Shown piece by piece: positions 56,690-64,000 of a stretch of DNA of 64,000 nucleotides. Every line of letters begins with the position of its first letter. Positions within the stretch are counted from its first letter, which is position 1. Location: positions 435,788 to 499,787 of the forward strand of contig BLJB01000089.1 in NCBI GenBank assembly GCA_013423325.1, given 5' to 3'. A program made the position numbers and the translations under genes. The DNA comes from Usnea hakonensis (taxonomy: Eukaryota; Ascomycota; Lecanoromycetes; Lecanorales; Parmeliaceae). A model generated the notes under the pieces. That model saw nothing but the letters and a program-made list of their open reading frames with translations. It was not told the origin of the DNA and ran no database searches.

Positions 56690-58240
56690 ATGTCTAAGAG
56701 TGACTTCAGCCAGGACCTGCTCGCCAACAGCGCCAAGCCTCAGACGGCGGCGGACAAGATCCCTATCATTGCTCGAGGCGCTGTCAGTGATCGAGCAAAG
56801 GAAACTCTCAATTTGGTACTTTCCACCAACATCACTTGCATACTCTGGTCAATCACTCAATGTTACAACACAGGTAGAGAAATTTGTCGAGGAAGAATGT
56901 GTGCCCGCAGACGTGCTCTACCATGCACAGCTGGGCGATGGGGATAAAAGATGGAGCACATACCCACCTGTAATCGATGAGCTGAAAGCTAAGGCTAAGA
57001 AGCTGGGACTATGGAACTTCTTTCTACCAAAAAATCACTTCAAGGAGGGGGCAGGTTTCTCGAATTTGGAGTATGGGTTGATGGCAGAGTACATGGGCAG
57101 ATCCAGGACGGCTTCTGAGGTACGGAACTCAATTCAGAAGATGGTAAGCCTTTCACACTTAAATATTATATAGGCCACCAACTGCGCGGCGCCAGATACC
57201 GGTAACATGGAGGTTCTGGCGAAGTATGGCAACGAGGCCCAAAAGAAGCAATGGCTCGCTCCGCTATTGAACGGCGACATCAGATCCGCGTTTCTCATGA
57301 CCGAGCCAGACGTTGCGTCTAGCGATGCTACCAATATCACATTATCTATGACCAAGCAAGGCAATGACTATATCTTGAATGGCTCGGTATAGTAATATCC
57401 TACCTACACGCTGCTGGTCTTTACTTACCAAAGTCACAGAAATGGTGGAGCAGTGGCGCTGGCGATCCACGATGCAAAATCTATATAGTCATGGGCAAAA
57501 GCGATCCAAACAACTCAAGCGTGTACAAGCAACAATCCGTCATCCTTGTCCCAGCGGGCACCAAAGGCGTAACTGTCAAGCGGGTCCTATCCGTTTACGG
57601 ATACGATGATGCTCCTCATGGCCACGCCCAAATCACGTTTGAAAACGCCCGCGTATCTGCTTCAAATATGGTCCTCGGCGAGGGCCGCGGCTTTGAAATC
57701 ATTCAGGGTCGTCTTGGGCCGGGACGCATTCACCACGCCATGCGCTCTATTGGCGCCGCAGAGAAAGCTTTGGAATGGATGATTGCCCGCGTGAACGATC
57801 CTACCAAGAAGCCGTTTAACAAATTGCTCGCTGAGCACGGCGTCATTCTCGAATGGATTGCGAAATCTCGCCTTGAGATTGACGCTGCCCGCCTGATTGT
57901 GCTCAACGCCGCTATGAAGATTGACGAAAAAGACGCGAAGGGTGCTCTTAAAGAGATCGCGGAGGCAAAGGTTATGGTTCCCCAAATGGCATTGACGGTC
58001 ATCGACCGGGCTGTTCAAACATATGGGGGTGCGGGGGTGTGTCAGGATACACCTTTGGCAAATATGTGGGCGCAGATAAGGACATTAAGAATTGCCGACG
58101 GACCTGATGAGGTACATTTACAGCAGATGGGGAAGAATGAAAACAAGAGGGGCGCAGAAGTCAGGGAAAAGATAGAGAGGCAGAAGCGGATGGGAGAGAG
58201 GTTGCTGAAGGAGAGTGGGGTGCTGAAGTCGAAGTTGTAA
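56690..58240 (+). CDS. acyl-CoA dehydrogenase, ACAD10/11-like
   Basis: FAD enzyme introducing a double bond into acyl-CoA, likely in mitochondria or peroxisomes. Exons 56690-56815, 56874-57119, 57174-57386 and 57440-58240, all phase 0, give 461 residues. Motifs: SEATNCAAPDTGNMEVLAKY (the Ala-Thr joint lies across intron 2), FLMTEPDVASSDATNI for FAD/substrate binding, KWWSSGAGDPRCKIYIVMGK, and GRLGPGRIHHAMRSIGAAEK. Near the end come YGGAGVCQDTPLANMWAQIR and RIADGPDEVH. This set is typical of the ACAD10/11 branch, which handles long or unusual (for example hydroxylated) acyl chains. No mitochondrial presequence is evident, and the C-terminal SKL-like end (KSKL) is a peroxisomal targeting signal type 1. 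Confidence 0.9.
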
Positions 58241-58600
58241 CCGTGGATTTGAGTCTGGAAGATCGGGCCATCTCTACATGAAATATAGCATGTCGAGAAG
58301 ATGAGACCGAGTCTCATAATTGTCCTACAGCATTTACAACAGGATGATACTCGTGCATCTCTCGCCCCAAACAGGAAGATTTATCTCCTCGCAACGGTTG
58401 CCCCTCACAACAGCCCCAAGTAAATAGTCAAATACCCAACCCCTTCTCCTCCACCAACTCAACCTAACCACCCCACCCTCCACATCCTCACTCATACTCT
58501 CTCGAAACACATTCTAAATACCCACATACACATATTCTCCAAACAATACCCTCTACCCTCTCGACCCCCGACAACAACCCAACCCCCCCCTCCACGAAAA
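58241..58600. other. intergenic, C-rich SPO12 promoter
   Basis: 360 bases. The second half is strongly C/A-rich on the + strand, resembling a pyrimidine-rich core promoter. No frame supported. Confidence 0.4.
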
Positions 58601-59316
58601 ATGTCCTCCCCCAGCAAACCCCTCTCCACCCGGGACATCAACACCACTAGCCCCTCCCCCACCTCGCTCAAAGCCTCCCACCAAACGCCCGACGAAGCCA
58701 CCCTACACCAACAGAGCAACGACGACAACAACAAGGCCCAGAGCATGGAATATCACCGCCAAGTACTGCAGAATCGATTAGAGGAGGAAAAGTAAGTCCC
58801 GTCCGTCCAGGTCCTTGCTACTCCACTTGCAAGAAAAAAAAAGAGTAGAGTTGGGTAGGAGGAAAGGGAAGGGAAGGGAAGGCAGGGGAATGGAAGGGAA
58901 GACAAGATAAGAGCTAATGGAAAATGACAGAGCCCAGCGGAATTACGTCTCGCCCTCGGACACAATCATGAGCCCCTGCACCGCCAAGCTCTCCGCTTAC
59001 AAAAGCAAGCAGTTTGGCAAGTAAGTTTTTCCCCTTCCTTCCTCTCTTCTCCTCCCCCTCTTTCTCCCCCTTCCCATTCTCCCCCTCAAGCGCAGCAAAA
59101 CTCCCTGCCGCACCAGCATCATTCCCTTCCCTTCCCTTCCATCCCCATTTCCCCAAAAAGTATGAAAAAACCACGAAACGAACGAACGAACAAACTAACA
59201 TATTCCCAAACCACAGAGCCACAAAGCCGCAATCCCTCTTCGCGAAGATGGAAGCTTCGAAAAAACAAGCCGAGGCTGCAAAGGCGGAGGAAGTGAAGGA
59301 CGGTGGAGCGGATTAG
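58601..59316 (+). CDS. SPO12: Spo12-like mitotic exit regulator
   Basis: Small nuclear protein that promotes Cdc14 release and exit from mitosis or meiosis. Exons 58601-58791, 58931-59020 and 59217-59316 join in phase and give 126 residues. The diagnostic core is coded by the 90-nt middle exon and its junctions: RNYVSPSDTIMSPCTAKLSA then YKSKQFGK, followed by KPQSLFAKM. The two SP sites in this core are the conserved phosphorylation sites of the family. The N-terminus is Ser/Thr/Pro-rich; the C-terminus is a short charged helix. Both introns are C-rich on the + strand. Confidence 0.88.
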
Positions 59317-59857
59317 GTTGGGGTGCTGAGGATAAAGATGAGGGGGGATGGGCATGGGTATGGAAGGGAAGTTGCGTTGGAGCATGAATTATGCATAGCG
59401 GAGCGTTATGCTTGGTTGAGCAAAGCTTTTTATCTCGTGTTTTCCGATACCGAGCATTGGACATTAACGGAACGGCCGGCAACGAGTGGCAGAAGGGGGA
59501 TGTTGAAGACATGAGCGATTCGAAGATGATGCCGTAGGGATTGGAGAGCATGCATAGTACAGGCGTTTACGGGAAATTCTTCTCAGAATCATCGTTGTGT
59601 GCAAGGCTTTTTCACCGGGAAATACTCTGATTGCATGCTATGGAATTCTTGCCTCAAGAAAGGCTCGGAAAGGATATCGCACGCCATGATACTGCACTCG
59701 CTACTGCCATGCCGCTGCCAGAACGGTCATGTGCTCTCTTGTCCGAACAATCTCTCAATTAATTCCCGTCGGGTTTCTTGCCGTAGGCGACATACCTACG
59801 AAGAAGAGGGGGAGATCAATCCTCATTTCAGAATCAGGCTGGACGGATGGCTGAGAC
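59317..59857. other. intergenic between convergent genes
   Basis: 541 bases between the SPO12-like and methyltransferase stops. The frame 59599-59961 overlaps the methyltransferase end and has no support. Confidence 0.4.
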
Positions 59858-61888
59858 TCACATGTAGAAGTAAGCGTGCATCTTCGGATCCTTCATCTCC
59901 TTCCGAATCTTGGCACAGACGACATCGACCTCTTGCCGCGTGTAGCCCAGCACGCGCGTGAAAAGAGCATAGGTGAACGCTTCGAGACCCTCCATGATCT
60001 GGAGGTAGTTCCAAGCGCCGACTTCCTTCTGCGACGATGGTCGGATCAGTACGTAGTGCGGAGAGATCAAAACGTCTAGATTTGATTGACTTACCAGATG
60101 TTTATCAGCGGGCCACGTTCCCACGGGCCAAACGCGGCTCTCGACCGCAACATGCGTGAAACCAGCGTCTTTGAGCCAGCCCTCGAGAAGAGGTCCGGGA
60201 CAAGGTTCCAGTCCGGCCTCGCGTGAGGCCTTGAGAAAGACGGTGTTGAAGTGTTTGGAGGCGAGATCGGGGGTGAGGGAATCGTCCGGAGATCTCCATC
60301 CCTTATGAGCAATTAGATGTCTTGGGATCCAAGCGGGGCGAATTGAAGTATCTTACTAGGTCAAGATCAATGCACTCGACCCAGCCGCCTGGTTTGGTAT
60401 GCCTGTTCAGATTTCATTTAGTGGATTTGAGTCTCAAGTGTGGTCACGCCCCCGAGGGGACGCTCCGAGAAGCAGTGGGGCAGTAGGCGCAACCTACTCA
60501 AAGCATTGACGGACTAGACGCGGCCAGTCTTTGATGGCGTTGCCCATGAAGCGGCAGTGGATATAGTCGAATTTTTGATAGTATGTCCACTCAGCTTCCA
60601 CATCGTCGATCTCGAAGCGTACATTAGGCGGGACCCTACAAGTCACAGCGGCATTAGTGAGAAAGGACGAAATCAGGTGAGTAAGGTTGGATCTCGAGTA
60701 CAAGAATAAGGATGATGATTGCAAGGATAGCAAGAACGGTGAGGACTGTGTCGCCGTCGAAGTCTCCAGGGTCTTCGAGGGAGCCATAGAGCTCAGTAAA
60801 ATTCATAGTATTCGCTATGGTCGATGTGATTGTAGCCAGTGTGTGGCAAACTTGGAAGTGTGAGGGATACACAGGTGGAGAAAAAAGAGGGGTTTGTGAT
60901 GGTGTATCTCGTAGCTGGTTGAAGTGTTGTGAAAAGGATTGCACAGATGAGAAATAAGAGGGGTCTGTTATGGTGTATCTTGTTGCTGATAGTTGCCCCC
61001 GGCGAATAATGCAAGATTTTGTAAACGGACATTGTTTGGTAAACGTGCACACAGCAGGACACTTTCACAGAGCCGCCGTGCACAAAGAAGTACACAAGAA
61101 GGGAGCTTGCTATTTACCATCGTGGTTGAATGGCACTTAGATCATTGCCCAAGATCTGTATTCAGTCATGAACCAACCAATGTCTCTTTATATGAACGAT
61201 GTTTGTACCTCAGCATTTGGATATTTGTCTCCTGTCACCACATCAATACTCGGTCAATCTATACATTATATCTGCGTCTTTAGAGCAAGTCTTGGAGAAT
61301 CTTACCCATCTCCATCGCCCATATCCCTGTCCCAGTCCCAATGTCAAGTATGCGCTGAGGGTTTGAGGGGACAGTCGCTAGATTTAGCTTTCCTCCCAGG
61401 CTGACCTCGGTCAATTTGTGCATGATGTCCAAGCGATCACTCTCCTTCTGCTGTCCATCAATACTGCCCCTTGAGATATCTCTGCCAAGTCATATGTACC
61501 TCATCGTTGGGGTACGGATAGCCTGTTCTTTTGTTAGAAGATGTGAAGGTTCACCTTGACGGCTGAGGTGACATGACGTACTGCCTTCTTTGTAAGCATG
61601 ATATCTTCGGTTGTTTTCGATTTTATAGTCTGTGATGGATGTTGCCAAGGATGTGGTGTAACTCCCTCTATGAACGGGGTTACTTTGTCAACGTCGTTTA
61701 TCGTGGAGAGCATTTGGAGATAGTTACACTTCCTCGCCAAGGGCGGAATCGGGATCATCTTCGTACTGAGAAGGATCCATCAGTATAAATACTTATATAC
61801 AATGTGTCGATCCAAAGGAAATACGAACGCTGCTAGCCTGCAGGTTGGGTTCAACTTCAATATGGATCGGTTCCCTGATTGTTGCCAT
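59858..61888 (-). CDS. LaeA-like S-adenosylmethionine-dependent methyltransferase
   Basis: Eleven exons, all consistent in phase: 61888-61829, 61765-61728, 61682-61582, 61522-61500, 61450-61306, 61231-61209, 61155-61118, 60635-60498, 60402-60357, 60301-60095 and 60028-59858; 329 residues. Family layout: NNRRYHAYKEGSYPYPNDE, then QKESDRLDIMHKL, SAM motif I ILDIGTGTGIWAME, GDKYPNAEILGNDLSAIQPR, VPPNVRFEIDDVEAEW, FDYIHCRFM, HTKPGGWVECIDLD, and a C-terminal AWNYLQIMEGLEAFTYALF. This is the large fungal LaeA-like group; LaeA itself is a velvet-complex regulator, but most members are of unknown substrate. The 482-base seventh intron contains an imperfect tandem duplication. Exon 1 is the least certain. 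Confidence 0.88.
60857..60990. repeat. imperfect tandem duplication inside an intron
   Basis: Two units of about 64 bases, offset by about 70, share GAGAAA-AAGAGGGGT, then TGGTGTATCT and GCTG blocks. They lie in the long seventh intron of the methyltransferase gene. Confidence 0.7.
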
Positions 61889-63207
61889 TTTCGGAGAATG
61901 TCTGCACGCAGAGAACACAAAGGCAAGAGCGACGAAAATGCGGATTCAATTACAGTCCCGGCCGTCCACGGTGGACCATACATGCAGGTGATGCAGACCT
62001 TTCAATCGGATGGACTTTTTTCTCCTTGGTTAGGATCATCAGCTGCGGCTTTCAGCTCCTGGGACCAGACGTGATACAAACATAATACGATGATACAGCT
62101 GAAGCAATCCGAGTTAATTTTCTCCAAGGACGATTAGATTCGCATAGCTATGAGGATTCAACCAGATCGTTTAAGGTATAATCCTGGTGACGCTGCCTAG
62201 CAGTTGGCTCGTATGTCGGCGTCTGTTCGAACGACGTCTGGTCGCTCAGAAGCTTCTCTAAAACGACCGGCAGGATCCATCATAACTCGCCTTACTTATA
62301 GCGCTACACTGACAACAGCGAGCGCAGGCAAGGATTCGCGTTTTTGCACCGAGCAAGCTTATAAGATGAAGTATCTTGACTTAAATCATCTGTTAGGAAG
62401 GTCGACTCCCTCGCGGATCCTTCTCCGCTTCCTTCCAGCCCCTCCTTTCGCTCAAAAAAAACCTCGACTAACGCTATTAAGCATATAAGGCTACCTTACT
62501 TTATCTTATGCCTAAGGTAAGGCATGGGTCCGGACACCATTCTCTTTCAAGTCACACTGTTGTTGCAATTATACGCTTGTCTCCCACAAAAGCCAGAGTT
62601 CCAAAAGTACCTACGCAACCCCGGATCGAAAGATGTAGTCATAGCTTCGATATATTTTCCATTGTTGATTCTCTTTGAACCTATAGCTTAGTTTGGTACT
62701 TATTTTAGTCTACAAGCTAAATCAAAAGTTTATAAGCTAAGTGCATGTTGAGTAGGTAGGACTGCGTTATAAGAAGGTGCTTCCCGTAATTTACCGTTTG
62801 AAATCATCGAGATTTTAGGTGGGTTTGAGCCTAGAGCGATCGGCTACTCTCTCCTTAAAAGTTCCCGAGGGACCCTCGCATCCTCGCCCTCGGTAGGCTA
62901 GTTAGTACCCTAAAATTACTTTATCGCAATGCCTGCATTTCATATTTAACGCCGGCTCCGGGTGTCCTAAACAGCGTTGGTGCATTACTAAGGTACTTGG
63001 CTCTAGGTGTCTGGAGCAGATAAGGAACCAAAAAAGACTCACACCTGCATCGATCCCAGCCTCAGATCGCTTCTTTACTTTGAAGTACTCTACTTCATAT
63101 AATAATAATATTCTTTCTGTTACCGTCACTATCACTCCTACTTTGCTGCTCACGATGCGTAACCTGAAATCCTTGGGTAATTGACAATTACCTTCTTAGC
63201 ATTCATC
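61889..63207. other. intergenic between divergent methyltransferase and ABC transporter
   Basis: 1.3 kb, AT-rich from 62600 on, with an AAT-type repeat near 63098-63111. Short frames (62204-62488; 62902-63153 on the - strand) have no recognisable content. Expected to hold both promoters. Confidence 0.4.
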
Positions 63208-64000
63208 ATGTTCGGCGAGTGTGGCGAGCCAGTATGGAGAGGGGACGATTTCTCAGTCTGCTTCCAGAAAGAGTTTGTCATGGAATGCCTTGCCTCGCAT
63301 TTGTCTCACCGCTAACTTTTGACCAGCTACCTTCAAACCCTTCTGCCGCTCATAACCTGCGCCATATCCCTAGTCTACCTCCTGATACAGTCTATACAGA
63401 GGACCGCGGATTTAAAAAGGAGGAAGGGCTACGCACCAGTGGACTCCTCACACAACCCAGTTGAAAGTCATCATCGCTACAGGGATGAAACGATCCATCC
63501 AGAAGAAATCCAGGACATCAATGATGACGATGACGACGACAGTGATCACCTGGCGCTTCACTTAGCGAAAGTCCTGACAAAAGAATCCCTTGTGCAAGTC
63601 AGTAAGCCTCGTGGCCAATTTTGGGTGGTCGTGCTCGAGACTTTTGCTGTTGCGGTGGAGTTAGGTATCAACCTGGCCGCGCTTTTGACACAGGCCTCGG
63701 GCCACAATGGCACGACTGCTGCCATTGCATGGTTTACTACATGGGCGTACATCTTCGTCCTGGTGTTAATAAGGCTACTAACTACAACGAGAAAACCTCT
63801 TTGGATTCCCAACCTTTGGTATCATACGGCTGTCCTCTATATTATGCAATGGATTGTCGTTGCCACCCTCTTTCGTTCCGAAATCATACATCCTCTGTCA
63901 CGCAACGCCCAGTATCTGACGATAGCTGACTTCATTACGGCCACTATACTTGCGATTATAGCTATCATCTCTCGAAAAGGGAACAAGGTTGTGGCGCTAG
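63208..64000 (+). CDS. ABC transporter, N-terminal membrane domain (3' end outside window)
   Basis: Exon 1 63208-63272 starts MFGECGEPVWRGDDFSVCF. A 54-nt intron (GCTAAC before its acceptor) leads to exon 2 from 63326, open to the window edge. After splicing the first helix reads YLQTLLPLITCAISLVYLLI. An acidic, Asp-rich cytosolic loop follows, then further helices (VVVLETFAVAVELGINLAAL; AIAWFTTWAYIFVLVLIRLL; AVLYIMQWIVVATLF; ADFITATILAIIAIISR). This five-helix TMD0 is typical of fungal vacuolar full-size or heavy-metal-type ABC exporters. Transporter core and nucleotide-binding domains are not in the window, so substrate and subfamily are open. Confidence 0.7.

Noticed and set aside
47704..61888. 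Possible secondary-metabolite cluster (MFS, EEP enzyme, ACAD, LaeA-like methyltransferase)
   Set aside because: No PKS, NRPS, terpene synthase or pathway regulator is present; the genes include Spo12 and other housekeeping functions, and LaeA-like methyltransferases are widespread.

Overview
The window is nuclear DNA of a filamentous ascomycete (Pezizomycotina). The genes are intron-rich, with introns of mostly 45-110 bases, GT..AG borders and CTAAC/CTGAC-like branch points. They encode typical fungal housekeeping proteins (Ste11 MAPKKK, Vps18, Ltv1, Lsg1, Ado1, uL5m, Spo12, a LaeA-like methyltransferase). Class or genus cannot be fixed from the sequence alone. No rRNA, tRNA or CRISPR array was recognised. 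All exon models were rebuilt by hand from reading frame and splice phase.

Left part (1-15.9 kb), conserved and gene-dense: 3' part of a WHIM-domain chromatin protein (+), a ubiquitin-specific protease ending in a CaaX box (+), mitochondrial ribosomal protein uL5m (-), a DUF1770/Atg43-like protein (+), a Ste11-type MAPKKK (-) and the vacuolar HOPS/CORVET subunit Vps18 (+).

Accessory island (about 16.5-27.8 kb): no intact ordinary gene. It holds decayed or unrecognised open frames: an SNF2-like helicase fragment, two diverged copies of a GIY-YIG-like domain, a cysteine-cluster protein followed by a coiled-coil frame broken by TAG, and a J-domain-like frame without HPD. TGG-to-TAG stops fit RIP-like decay. 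This is the most unusual part of the window.

Middle (27.8-47.7 kb): a low-complexity stretch, a Ran1/Ksp1-type kinase (-), then a 6.6-kb gene-free interval with a 59-bp tandem duplication and a MITE-like element (TA target duplication). Next come a ZNF511-like C2H2 protein (-), an Est1/SMG7-like protein (+), adenosine kinase (-) and the head-to-head ribosome-assembly pair LTV1 (-) / LSG1 (+).

Right part (47.7-64 kb), mixed: a broken MFS transporter (-), an ankyrin protein with a STAND-type N-terminal domain (-), a small membrane-anchored protein (-), an endonuclease/exonuclease/phosphatase-fold enzyme (+), an acyl-CoA dehydrogenase of ACAD10/11 type (+), Spo12-like (+), a LaeA-like methyltransferase with 11 exons (-) and the 5' end of an ABC transporter (+), cut by the window edge. 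No biosynthetic core enzyme (PKS, NRPS, terpene synthase) was seen, so this end is not called a metabolite cluster.
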